Shown: positions 41,750 to 50,459 of the stretch, in pieces
Position numbering within the stretch: position 1 is the first letter of the stretch
How the letters are laid out: every line of letters begins with the position of its first letter
Source of the DNA: DASQHL01 sp963843685
GTDB lineage: Bacteria; Chloroflexota; Dehalococcoidia; DSTF01; JACRBR01
Reading direction: 5' to 3'
Assembly (NCBI GenBank): GCA_963843685.1
Contig: CAWJLO010000011.1
Span: forward strand, 1 to 64,000
DNA length: 64,000 nucleotides
The notes under the pieces: generated by a model
Database searches by the model: none
Seen by the model: only the letters and a program-made list of their open reading frames with translations
What the model was told of the DNA's origin: nothing
Made by a program: the position numbers and the translations under genes

Positions 41750-42484
41750 GTGCGCATCGACGTCCTCACCCTCTTCCCGGAGATGCTCGTCGGCCCCTTC
41801 GACCACAGCATCATCGCCCGCGCCCGCGACGCCGGCGTCCTCGACATCAACATCTACAACCCCCGCGACTACACCGACGACAAGCACCACGTCGTCGACG
41901 ACTACGCCTACGGCGGCGGCCCCGGCATGGTCATGAAGCCCGACCCCTGGTTCGCCTCCGTCGAGGCAGTCCGCACCCTCGCCGAGCCGCCCGGCAAGGT
42001 CGTCCTCCTCACCCCGCAGGGCCGCCTCCTCAACCACGACGTCGCCGCCGAGCTCGCCCGCGAACCGCGCCTCATCATCCTCTGCGGCCACTACGAGGGC
42101 GTCGACGAGCGCGTCCGCGAGTTCCTCGCCGACGACGAGATCAGCATCGGCGACTACGTCCTCTCCGGCGGCGAGCCCGCGGCCATCGTCCTCGTCGACA
42201 CCGTCGCCCGCCACCAACCCGGCGTCCTCGGCTCCGAGTTGTCGCTCGAGGAGGAGTCGCACGCGCAGGGCCTCCTCGAATACCCGCAGTACACGCGCCC
42301 CGCCGTCTTCCGCGACATGCCCGTGCCGGAGATCCTCCTCTCCGGCCACCACGCCGAGATCGCGAAGTGGCGCCGCCGCCAGTCGATCCTCCGCACCGCC
42401 CGCCGCCGCCCCGATCTCCTCGCCAAAGCAGACCTCACCCCCGAGGAGCGCCGCCTCGTCGAAGAAGAATCCGCCGCCGACTGA
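41750..42484 (+). CDS. trmD: tRNA (guanine37-N1)-methyltransferase TrmD
   Basis: A 244-residue SPOUT methyltransferase that makes m1G37 in tRNAs reading CNN codons. It has RIDVLTLFPEM at the N-terminus, DDYAYGGGPGMVMKPDP, the knotted SAM-binding LCGHYEGVDERVREFL and ISIGDYVLSGGEPAAIVLVD, and a C-terminal domain with PRPAVFRDMPVPEILLSG-like residues. The start is GTG 41750, 2 nt after hicA. It is usually found with rpsP, rimM and rplS; none are seen here, so it is detached from that operon. Confidence 0.96.
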   Translation: MRIDVLTLFPEMLVGPFDHSIIARARDAGVLDINIYNPRDYTDDKHHVVDDYAYGGGPGMVMKPDPWFASVEAVRTLAEPPGKVVLLTPQGRLLNHDVAAELAREPRLIILCGHYEGVDERVREFLADDEISIGDYVLSGGEPAAIVLVDTVARHQPGVLGSELSLEEESHAQGLLEYPQYTRPAVFRDMPVPEILLSGHHAEIAKWRRRQSILRTARRRPDLLAKADLTPEERRLVEEESAAD

Positions 42485-42495
42485 AGGAGCACGCC

Positions 42496-42882
42496 GTGCG
42501 CATCCGTCTCTTCCGCTTCATCGTCCCCGTCGACGGCATCGACCGCGCCGCCGCCTTCTACGGCGCCATCTTCGGCAACGACGGCGAGCGCGTGTCCGTC
42601 AATCGTCATTACTTCGACTGCGACGGCGTCGTCCTCGCTCTCGTCGACCCCACCCCCGGCGGCCAGCAGTTCCGCCCGAACCCCGACCACGTCTACCTCG
42701 CCGTCGACGATCTCGAGACCGCGTACGAGCGCGCGAAGGCCGCCGGCTGCCAGTGGCTCGAAGACGGCATCAAGACGCGCGACTGGGGCGAGCGCTCCTT
42801 CTATGCCCGCGACCCCTTCGGCAACCCACTCTGCTTCGTCGACGAGACCACCCTCTTCACCGGCGGCCGCTTCGTCCCATAG
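42496..42882 (+). CDS. VOC-superfamily (glyoxalase-like) protein
   Basis: A 128-residue protein of the vicinal-oxygen-chelate fold. It opens RLFRFIVPVDGIDRAAAFYG, then HVYLAVDDLETAYERAKAAG and ARDPFGNPLCFVDET. VOC proteins include glyoxalases, dioxygenases and antibiotic-binding proteins; substrate unknown. Start GTG 42496 follows AAGGAG at good spacing, 11 nt after trmD, so it is probably in the same transcript. The metal ligands are only partly clear by eye. Confidence 0.82.
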   Translation: MRIRLFRFIVPVDGIDRAAAFYGAIFGNDGERVSVNRHYFDCDGVVLALVDPTPGGQQFRPNPDHVYLAVDDLETAYERAKAAGCQWLEDGIKTRDWGERSFYARDPFGNPLCFVDETTLFTGGRFVP

Positions 42883-42978
42883 GCTCGCGCAAGCAGCGCC
42901 GCACATCCTCGCACTGGCGCGTTGAACGATTCCGCACGCCAGACGGTGAGCGTGACGTTGTGACGGCGGGAAATGCAA

Positions 42979-43008
42979 AAGCAGGGGGTGCAGAGAGCGC
43001 AGCGCGTC
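42979..43008. repeat. G-rich intergenic repeat, copy 2 (partial)
   Basis: Contains only the first part of the repeat, AAGCAGGGGGTGCAG then AGAGCGCAGCGCG, without the GGGGGG-TGT-CCCCCC hairpin. It lies 100 nt upstream of copy 3. Confidence 0.65.
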
Positions 43009-43110
43009 CGCACACTAACACCACCCGAGACAATCTGTGCCATCCGCGAAATCGGTGCGTCGATCCCGGAGTCACCAGCCAACCAGCGACCACCGAACAG
43101 CACCCGCCAC

Positions 43111-43173
43111 AAGCAGGGGGTGCAGGGAGCGCAGCGCACGCTGCCGGGGGGCTCCGGGGGGTGTCCCCCCCGG
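43111..43173. repeat. G-rich intergenic hairpin repeat, copy 3
   Basis: A full copy: the AAGCAGGGGGTGCAGGGAGC block, CTGCCGGGGGGC, then CCGGGGGG-TGT-CCCCCC (43154-43170). About 130 nt downstream the TPP riboswitch begins. The remainder of 42883-43297 holds GACCAGC-type short repeats near 43070-43090 and a TATACT at 43272-43277 that may be the -10 of the thiamin operon. Confidence 0.75.
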
Positions 43174-43297
43174 AAATCTCGATTTAAGGTGGTGCAGGGT
43201 ACGCGCCAGCGGACACTGCGCCACCGCTGCACCATCATGGCCACGTTCCATGAAGGCCAACCACCACCCGCTATACTGATTCCGACAAGCAAAGCTC

Positions 43298-43390
43298 GTT
43301 CTGCGGGAGCTGGGACTCGCCCGGCTGAGAGGGCCGCCGACGCGGCCGACCGCCGAACCTGACCGGGTAATGCCGGCGCAGGGAGTGGAC
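43298..43390 (+). promoter_or_regulatory. TPP riboswitch (THI element)
   Basis: The core consensus is present: CGGGAGC...CGGCTGAGAG at about 43304-43331, then GAACCTGACCGGGTAATGCC (43354-43373) and GGCGCAGGGA (43375-43384). P1 pairs GTTC (43298-43301) with GGAC (43387-43390). A hairpin, CGCGCCT (43398-43404) with AGGCGCG (43417-43423), could bury half of the thiD ribosome site GGAAGG. It controls the thiamin operon that follows. Confidence 0.93.
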
Positions 43391-43428
43391 GCCGCACCGC
43401 GCCTCCCTCGCCCGGAAGGCGCGTCTTC

Positions 43429-44282
<854 letters not shown>

Positions 44283-44286
<4 letters not shown>

Positions 44287-44513
44287 CGCTCACCGCGTTC
44301 GGATTCGCCGCCGTCGGCACGATGTTCCTCACCTACTGGATCGAAGACCGTTCGCCCTGGTTCGTGCTCGTCTTCGCCGCTGCGTGCGCCGCGTCCGCCT
44401 TCTACGGCCTGCTCGCCGGCGCCGCGCCGTTCGCCGTCGTCGAATCGCTGTGGGCCGTCGTAGCCATCTTCCGGTTCCGCAAGCGACACGCGGCGCGCGA
44501 GGGAGCACGCTGA
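44283..44513 (+). CDS. Small membrane protein in the thiamin operon (1)
   Basis: A 76-residue protein with two hydrophobic segments (about 4-16 and 26-46), a Trp-rich centre and a basic end (RFRKRHAAREGAR). It overlaps thiD by 4 nt and the next gene by 1 nt, so it is surely part of the thiamin operon. I cannot identify a family. It could be a partner of an uptake system or a regulator; this is speculation. Confidence 0.65.
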
Positions 44514-44758
44514 TGCACCTCATCTGGAAGCGCTACTCCCGCTCCGGCTACGCCCCCACCTGGTTCTACGCGCTGCTCGGTTCCGGCTTCGTCTCGATCA
44601 CTATCTGGGCGCTCGCGCAGCGCGACTGGATCGTTGCCGCCATCGCCGCCTTGATGGTGCCCGTGACGATCGGCGGCAGCGTCCTCATGCGACACCTCCG
44701 CGAAGCCTCCGCAGCATCTCAGCGCTCGATCGATCAGCGAAAGGACGACACGCCATGA
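44513..44758 (+). CDS. Small membrane protein in the thiamin operon (2)
   Basis: An 81-residue protein with two hydrophobic segments (about 18-35 and 40-60) and a basic N-terminus (MHLIWKRYSRSGYAP). TGATG overlaps with the preceding gene, and it overlaps thiG by 4 nt. Being translated together with a neighbour of similar size suggests the two act as a pair in the membrane. No family is recognised. Confidence 0.65.
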   Translation: MHLIWKRYSRSGYAPTWFYALLGSGFVSITIWALAQRDWIVAAIAALMVPVTIGGSVLMRHLREASAASQRSIDQRKDDTP

Positions 44759-45555
44759 CGACAGACACCCTGACGATCGCCGGCAAGACCTTCACCTCGC
44801 GCCTCTTCCTCGGCACCGGCAAGTACGCCAGCCCGGAGCAGACGGTCGCCGCGCTCGACGCGTCCGGCACGCAGCTCGTCACCGTCGCCATCCGCCGCCT
44901 GGATCTCGACAACCCGAACGCCCGCACCGAGCTCGACTACATCGATTGGTCGCGCTACTCCGTCCTCCCCAACACGGCCGGTTGTGCGACTGTCGACGAG
45001 GCGCTGCTCACCGCCCGCCTCGGCCGCTCCGTCACCGGCTCCAACTGGGTCAAGCTGGAGGTCATCCCCGACCCCAAGTACCTCCTGCCCGACCCCATCG
45101 CCACGCTCCGCGCCGCCGAGCAGCTCATCTCCGAAGGCTTCGTCGTCCTGCCCTACATGCACGCGGACCCCGTCCTCGCCAAGCATCTGGAGGAGGCCGG
45201 CTGCGCCACGGTGATGCCGCTCGGCTCGGCCATCGGCTCCGGGCAGGGCATCCTCACGCTCGACGAGATCAAGATCATCATCGAGAACGCGCGCGTCCCT
45301 GTCGTCGTCGATGCCGGCATCGGCGCGCCGTCCGACGCCGCCCTCGCGATGGAGATCGGCGCCGACGCCGTCCTCATCAACACCGCCGTCGCGAAGTCGC
45401 AGGACCCGCCTGCGATGGCCGCAGCCATGCGCAAGGGCGTGGAGGCCGGCCGCGAAGCATGGCTCGCCGGCCGTATCCCCGCGAAGGCCTACGCCTCCGC
45501 CAGCAGCCCGACCGAAGGCGTCGCCGCGGCCGCGCGCGAGAAGGCACCGGCGTGA
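44755..45555 (+). CDS. thiG: Thiazole synthase ThiG
   Basis: A 266-residue TIM-barrel enzyme forming the thiazole ring from deoxyxylulose phosphate, ThiS thiocarboxylate and a glycine-derived imine. It has FTSRLFLGTGKYAS, TVAIRRLDLDNPN, NTAGCATVDEALLTARLGR, WVKLEVIPDPKYLLPD, the GSAIGSGQGIL phosphate loop and VVVDAGIGAPSDAALAMEIG. Length and motifs are normal. Its last 4 nt overlap thiE (GTGA). It works with ThiS and ThiO downstream. Confidence 0.97.
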   Translation: MTTDTLTIAGKTFTSRLFLGTGKYASPEQTVAALDASGTQLVTVAIRRLDLDNPNARTELDYIDWSRYSVLPNTAGCATVDEALLTARLGRSVTGSNWVKLEVIPDPKYLLPDPIATLRAAEQLISEGFVVLPYMHADPVLAKHLEEAGCATVMPLGSAIGSGQGILTLDEIKIIIENARVPVVVDAGIGAPSDAALAMEIGADAVLINTAVAKSQDPPAMAAAMRKGVEAGREAWLAGRIPAKAYASASSPTEGVAAAAREKAPA

Positions 45556-46194
45556 CTCGACGGCATGTCCCGGCTCCGGCGCTCATGCTCGTCACCGATT
45601 CAGCGCGCCTCCGCGGCCGCAGTCTCGACCACGTTGTCGGCGCAGCCGTCGACGGCGGCGTGAACATCGTCCAGCTCCGCGAGAAGTCGATGCCACGTCC
45701 GGACCTCATCGCGCTCGCGATGCGCCTTCACGAGATCCTCGAGCGCCGCGCCCTCCTCCTCATCAATGGCGATGTCGACGCGGCGATCGACTCCGGCGCC
45801 GACGGCGTCCATCTGCCGGCGAACGGCATCTCGATCGCTGAGGCGCGAGACCGCATCGGCCCCGACATGCTGATCTCATCTGCCGTCCACAGCCTCGACG
45901 AGGCGGTGGCAGCGCAGCGCGAAGGCGCCGACCTCCTCGTGCTCGGCTCCGTCTTCCCGTCCGCCACCCACCCCGGCGGCGCCGCCCTCGGCCTCGACGC
46001 CTTCGCCGACGATCTGCGCGCAGGTCCGTGCCCCCGTCATCGGCATCGGTGGCATTACGCCCGAGAACGCCGCAGCCGTCATGCGCGCAGGCGCGACCGG
46101 TGTCGCCGCCATCGGCGCCATCTTCGATGCCGCGGACCCCCGCGCCGCCGCCTCCGACCTCTCGCTCGCCATCGGCGCCGGAGCTCGCGCCTGA
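45552..46194 (+). CDS. thiE: Thiamine-phosphate synthase ThiE, interrupted by a one-base frameshift
   Basis: ThiE joins HMP-PP and thiazole phosphate. The first frame (GTG 45552) encodes LMLVTDSARL, VNIVQLREKSM, LLINGDVDAAIDSGADGVHLP and LVLGSVFPSATHPGGAALG. Near 46018, in CTGCGCGCAG, the frame shifts by one extra base, and the rest (VRAPVIGIGGITPENAAAVM, GVAAIGAIF) continues to TGA 46192-46194. Deleting one base restores a normal protein of about 213 residues. The lesion could be real, but the pattern matches other one-base insertions in this window. thiS starts 1 nt after the stop. Confidence 0.9.
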
Positions 46195-46195
46195 G

Positions 46196-46402
46196 ATGAA
46201 GATCACCGTAAACGGCAAGCCGCGCGAGATCGACCGCGAGATGCCCCTCCCGGACTTCCTCCGCGCGCACGACATCAACCCCCGCCTCGTCGCCGTCGCC
46301 ATCAACGGCGATGTGATCCCGAAGGATCAGTACGCATCGGCGACCGTCCGCGCCGGCGACGCGCTGGAGGTCGTCCGCATGGTCGGCGGTGGCGCCCGAT
46401 GA
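46196..46402 (+). CDS. thiS: Sulfur carrier protein ThiS
   Basis: A 68-residue ubiquitin-fold sulfur carrier. It opens MKITVNGKPREIDREMPL, has VAVAINGDVIPKDQY and a near-terminal Gly-rich tail (VRMVGGGAR). The functional tail is GG; two residues (AR) follow it, so either the terminal AR are removed or the tail is GG-AR as in some family members. Most ThiS proteins end exactly in GG. ATG 46196; the stop overlaps thiO. Confidence 0.9.
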   Translation: MKITVNGKPREIDREMPLPDFLRAHDINPRLVAVAINGDVIPKDQYASATVRAGDALEVVRMVGGGAR

Positions 46403-47505
46403 GCAGCGACGTCGTCATCGTCGGCGGCGGCATCGTCGGCTGCGCCTGCGCGTGGGAACTGGCGAAGGCCGGCGCGAGCGTCACGCTGCTCGAATACGGC
46501 AAGACCGGCATGCAGGCGACCAACGCCGCCGCCGGCATGCTCGCGCCGCTGATCGAATCGGACGGCCCCGGCCCGATGCTCGCTTTCGGCCTGCGCGCCA
46601 TGCGCGAGTACCCGAACCTTGTCGCCGAGGTCGAGGCGGCATGCGGCTTCGACCTCGAGTACCGCGCGACCGGCATCCTGAAGGTCGCCTTCGAAGAGGA
46701 TCAGCTCACCGTCCTCAGCCGCCGCCTCGCCTGGCAGCGCGAGCTCGGACTCCCGCTCGAACCCCTCGACGCCGAAGTCTGCCGCGAAATGGAGCCGCGT
46801 CTGAGCCCTCGCGTCGTCGGCGGCGTCTTCTCTCCGTCCGAAGGCAACGTGAGCAACCAGCTCCTCGCCCTCGGACTGGAGCGCGCCGCCCAGGCCCTCG
46901 GAGCCGACGTCCGCAACCGCACCCCCGTCACCGGCTTCACCACGAAGTCCGGCCGCGTCACGCACGTCCGCTCCAACGATCAATCCTTCGCCTGCGACGT
47001 CGTCGTGCTCGCCGCCGGCGCCCGCTCCGGCCAGATCGCGCGCAAACTGCGCGCCGTTCTTCCCGTCGAGCCCGTCCGCGGTCAGATGATCGCCCTCGGC
47101 GGCATGCGCACGCCCATCCAGCACGTCGTCTGGGGCCCCGATGGCTATCTGGTCCCGCGCGCCAACGGCCTCGTCTTCGCCGGCGCCACCGTCGAACACG
47201 TCGGCTTCCGTCGGCGCACCACGAAGCGCGGCATCGCCGGTATTCGTGCGATGGCCTCCCGCCTCGTCCCCCAGCTCGCCTCCGCGAAGCAGCACTTCGA
47301 GTGGGCCGGCCTCCGCCCCGGCACACCCGACGATCTTCCCCTCATCGGCCCGATGCCGTCACTCGAGAACGTTGTCGCCGCCACCGGCCACTACCGAAAC
47401 GGCATCCTCCTCGGCCCGCTCACCGGCAAGCTCGTCGCGCATGGCATCACCACAGGTGACTGGTCCGCCGTCCCGCCCGAGTTCAGCCCGTCGCGCGTTA
47501 TGTAA
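46399..47505 (+). CDS. thiO: Glycine oxidase ThiO
   Basis: A 368-residue FAD-dependent amine oxidase. The FAD loop is VVIVGGGIVGCACAWELA, residues 5-22. NAAAGMLAP and the C-terminal RPGTPDDLPLIGP and GHYRNGILLGPLTG are hallmarks of ThiO. It oxidises glycine to the imine that ThiG uses. ATG 46399 overlaps the thiS stop. It closes the thiamin operon thiD-thiG-thiE-thiS-thiO; thiC, thiF and thiL are not in the window. Confidence 0.94.
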   Translation: MSSDVVIVGGGIVGCACAWELAKAGASVTLLEYGKTGMQATNAAAGMLAPLIESDGPGPMLAFGLRAMREYPNLVAEVEAACGFDLEYRATGILKVAFEEDQLTVLSRRLAWQRELGLPLEPLDAEVCREMEPRLSPRVVGGVFSPSEGNVSNQLLALGLERAAQALGADVRNRTPVTGFTTKSGRVTHVRSNDQSFACDVVVLAAGARSGQIARKLRAVLPVEPVRGQMIALGGMRTPIQHVVWGPDGYLVPRANGLVFAGATVEHVGFRRRTTKRGIAGIRAMASRLVPQLASAKQHFEWAGLRPGTPDDLPLIGPMPSLENVVAATGHYRNGILLGPLTGKLVAHGITTGDWSAVPPEFSPSRVM

Positions 47506-47577
47506 GTTCCGGCGCGCGCATTCCGCTTCCCGCCATCCTCCCACTACACTCCGGTTGGAGGAGAAGGGAGTCGCATC

Positions 47578-48150
47578 ATGCCGCACGGCTACGAGATCGG
47601 ACTGTTCATCCACATTCTGGGCGTCGTGACGCTCGCCGCCGCCATCGCCCTCGGATTCGCGGCGTTCAGCATGATGCGCCGCGCCACCACCGTGCAGGAG
47701 GTGCGCGTCTGGGGCGGCATCGGTCGCATCCTCAGCCAGTACTACGTCAGCTCCGTCGCCGCCCTCGTCATCCTCCTTTCCGGCGGCTACGTCATCAGCA
47801 AGCTGGATCCGCTCTACAGTTGGAGCGACGGCTGGATCATGTGGTCGCTCATCGCCCTCATCGTCGCTGTCGCCGGCAATCTCGCCGTGATCACGCCACG
47901 CATGAAGGCTGTCGGCGCCGCCGCAGGCCCCGCTCCCGACGGTCCCGTCCCCGCGAGCGTGACTGAGAAGCTGTCCGACCCTGCGCTCTTCGCCGCGATA
48001 CACGGCAACATGATGCTCTTCATCGCCATCGTCTGGAACATGACGACGAAGCCGGGCGGCGTCGGCGCCTTCCTCGCCATCGTCATCCTCGGCGCCATCG
48101 GCGCCGCCTCCGCCTTCCCCATGTACCAGCGCCAGCAGAAGGCGCGCTGA
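47578..48150 (+). CDS. DUF2269-like membrane protein
   Basis: A 190-residue integral membrane protein with four hydrophobic segments (about 8-32, 58-76, 86-106, 155-180). The opening GYEIGLFIHILGVVTLAAAI and the LFIAIVWNMTTKPG segment near 140-155 suggest DUF2269. The function is unknown. ATG follows GGAGGAGAAGGGAG. A TACACT near 47550 might be its promoter. Confidence 0.72.
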   Translation: MPHGYEIGLFIHILGVVTLAAAIALGFAAFSMMRRATTVQEVRVWGGIGRILSQYYVSSVAALVILLSGGYVISKLDPLYSWSDGWIMWSLIALIVAVAGNLAVITPRMKAVGAAAGPAPDGPVPASVTEKLSDPALFAAIHGNMMLFIAIVWNMTTKPGGVGAFLAIVILGAIGAASAFPMYQRQQKAR

Positions 48151-48238
48151 AGCAGCATCGCCCCGCGCTCGATACACTGCCCTCCGTCGATCCAGACGGA
48201 CCGTCGCGACGACGCGCCGTCACGACGGCGGAGGCCGC

Positions 48239-49519
48239 ATGAAGTACCACATCTGGACCGTCGGCTGCCAGATGAACGTCGCCGACTCCCGCAAGCTCGC
48301 CGCCGGCCTCGACCGCGCCGGCTGCACGCCCGTCGACGCCCCCGAACACGCCGACCTCGTCGTCCTCAACACCTGCTCCGTCCGCGAGCACGCGGAGGAC
48401 CGCGCCATCGGCCAGCTCGGCCGCCTCAAGAAGCTCCGCGCCCGCGGCCAGGACGTGAAGATCGCCGTCATGGGCTGCATGGTCGGCCCCCGCCACGACG
48501 ACCTCCGCCGCCGCTTCCCCTACGTCGATGCCTTCGCCCGCCCGCAGGACTTCGCACCCATCATGGAGATCGCCGGGGTCGACGACACCGGCGGCGAGTT
48601 CTGGCCTAACACTTTCGCCACACCCGACTCCGTCACCGCCTTCGTCCCCGTCGTCCACGGCTGCGACAAGTTCTGCACCTACTGCATCGTCCCCTACCGC
48701 CGCGGCCGCGAGAAGAGCCGCACCATCGACGACGTCCGCAACGAGATCGAGCACTACTGCGCGCGCGGCGTCCGTGAAGTCACCCTGCTCGGCCAGACCG
48801 TGGAGGCGTACGGTCACGACCTCCCCGATCAGCCCGACCTCGGCGACCTCATGCGCGCGGTCCACGACACGCCCGGCCTCGACCGCATCCGCTTCCTCAC
48901 GTCCTACCCGAAGGACATGACCCCGCGCATCGTCGATGCCGTCGCCGCGCTCCCGAAGGTCTGCGAGAACTTCAACATCCCCGTGCAGTCCGGCGACGAC
49001 GACGTCCTCGCCCGCATGCGCCGCGGCTACACGCTCGACGAGTACCTCGAGAAGTTCCACCTCGTCCGCTCGAAGATCCCGCACGCCGCCATGGTCACCG
49101 ATGTCATCGTCGGCTTCTGCGGCGAGACGGACGCCGAGTTCCAGCACACCTACGACCTCCTCGCCATGCTCCGCTTCGACAAGGTGCACGTCGCCGCCTA
49201 CTCCCCGCGCCCCGGCACCATCGCCCACCGCCAGCTCGCCGACGACGTGCCTGCCGCCGTCAAGCAGGAGCGCCTCAAAGCGGTCGAGCAGCTCGAAGCG
49301 CGCGTCTCCGCCGAGATCAATCAGCGATTTCTTGACACCGAACAGCGCGTCCTTGTCGAAAGCCGCCGCGAGGGCCGCTGGACCGGTCGTAACCGCCTCG
49401 GCAAGCTGGTACACTTCGATGGTGACGCGGAGATAGGACAGCTCGTCGACGTCCGCATCACGAACGCCACCGCCTGGTCATTGCAAGGAACAGCGCTCCC
49501 CGCACCGGTCCCTGCGTAG
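48239..49519 (+). CDS. miaB: tRNA-2-methylthio-N6-dimethylallyladenosine synthase MiaB
   Basis: A 426-residue radical-SAM methylthiotransferase. The N-terminal domain has Cys10, Cys46 and Cys80 for the second cluster (VGCQMN, NTCSVRE, MGCMV). The radical-SAM core is HGCDKFCTYCIVPYRRG (Cys142, 146, 149). Then come LLGQTVEAYG, FNIPVQSGDDDVL and a TRAM-like C-terminal domain (about 365-426). It installs ms2 on i6A37 of tRNAs. ATG 48239 after GGCGGAGG. A TACACT -10-like element is at 48173-48178. Confidence 0.96.
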   Translation: MKYHIWTVGCQMNVADSRKLAAGLDRAGCTPVDAPEHADLVVLNTCSVREHAEDRAIGQLGRLKKLRARGQDVKIAVMGCMVGPRHDDLRRRFPYVDAFARPQDFAPIMEIAGVDDTGGEFWPNTFATPDSVTAFVPVVHGCDKFCTYCIVPYRRGREKSRTIDDVRNEIEHYCARGVREVTLLGQTVEAYGHDLPDQPDLGDLMRAVHDTPGLDRIRFLTSYPKDMTPRIVDAVAALPKVCENFNIPVQSGDDDVLARMRRGYTLDEYLEKFHLVRSKIPHAAMVTDVIVGFCGETDAEFQHTYDLLAMLRFDKVHVAAYSPRPGTIAHRQLADDVPAAVKQERLKAVEQLEARVSAEINQRFLDTEQRVLVESRREGRWTGRNRLGKLVHFDGDAEIGQLVDVRITNATAWSLQGTALPAPVPA

Positions 49520-49520
49520 C

Positions 49521-49646
49521 ATGTTCGGCTCGTTCGATATTCTCGCACTGCCATTGCTGGCCGGGGTCGGCGCGTTTGCGTTGGTCGGCCTGATCTGGAA
49601 TCTGACCGAAGGGTACTTCGAGGAACGCCGCAAGGATCAGCGATAG
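49521..49646 (+). CDS. Small single-pass membrane protein downstream of miaB
   Basis: A 41-residue frame one base after the miaB stop. It contains one hydrophobic helix (ILALPLLAGVGAFALVGLIW, residues 7-26) and a charged tail (EGYFEERRKDQR). The clean stop-start spacing, helix and amphipathic tail look like a real small protein. I do not recognise the family. The next gene begins 5 nt after its stop, so it is probably co-transcribed with miaB and the Nudix regulator. Confidence 0.5.
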   Translation: MFGSFDILALPLLAGVGAFALVGLIWNLTEGYFEERRKDQR

Positions 49647-49650
49647 TTCC

Positions 49651-50349
49651 GTGCCACCCCGATCATCATCGAAAGCCGCGCCCCATGTCGTGGCGCCACC
49701 GCCGGTGGCGCCACCGCTGGTGGCCGTCGTCGTCGTCATCTTCACGGTGGTCGACGACGATCTGCGCGTACTCCTGATTCGACGTAGCGCCGGGCCGTTC
49801 AGCGACTACTGGGCGCTCCCCGGCGGTTTCCTCGCGGAAGGCGAAACCCTCGACCGCGCCGCTGCCCGCAAACTCCTCGATGAGACGGGCGTCTCGGACG
49901 TCTACCTGGAGCAGCTCTACACCTTCGGCGAGCTCTCCCGCGGCGAAGGCGCCGGCCGCGGCGTCGCCATCACCTACTTCGCCCTCGTCCAGTACGGGCA
50001 GGTCCGCCTGCGCGAGAGCGACACCTGGCAGCCCCAGTGGCACAGCGTCTACAAGCTCCCCCCTCTCGCCTTCGACAACAACGCCGTCGTCGACTACGCC
50101 GTCCGCCGCCTGCGCTCCAAGCTCGACTACACGAACGTCGCCTACAGCCTGCTGCCGAGGCAGTTCACCCTCAGCGACCTCCAGGAGGTCTACGAGGCCA
50201 TCCTCGACCGCGAGCTGGACAAGCGGAACTTCCGCCGCCGCATGCTCTCGCTCGGCATCATCAAGCCTGCCGGCGCCACCCGCATGGAGGGCGCCCACCG
50301 CCCCGCCCAGCTCTTCACCTTCACCCGCCGCGAACCCGTGCAGGTGTAG
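49651..50349 (+). CDS. NrtR-like transcriptional regulator with a degenerate Nudix domain
   Basis: A 232-residue protein: an N-terminal Nudix domain (about 22-155) plus a C-terminal winged HTH (YSLLPRQFTLSDLQEVYEAI, then LDKRNFRRRMLSLGIIKPAG). This is the NrtR architecture, regulators of NAD or sugar metabolism. The Nudix box reads GGFLAEGETLDRAAARKLLD: the catalytic REUXEE becomes RKLLDE, so hydrolysis is probably lost and the domain senses ligand. The start is GTG 49651, with no ribosome site. No NAD genes are adjacent, so its regulon is unknown. Confidence 0.85.
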   Translation: MPPRSSSKAAPHVVAPPPVAPPLVAVVVVIFTVVDDDLRVLLIRRSAGPFSDYWALPGGFLAEGETLDRAAARKLLDETGVSDVYLEQLYTFGELSRGEGAGRGVAITYFALVQYGQVRLRESDTWQPQWHSVYKLPPLAFDNNAVVDYAVRRLRSKLDYTNVAYSLLPRQFTLSDLQEVYEAILDRELDKRNFRRRMLSLGIIKPAGATRMEGAHRPAQLFTFTRREPVQV

Positions 50350-50459
50350 CGGCACACCAGTAATGGTGCACCGGCAGGATCGCGCGCAGGCATGGGTGCA
50401 TGCCCGTCGTCCACCTCGAACCGTGAAGACGCTGCGTCACTGATCGGGTGCGATCCTGG

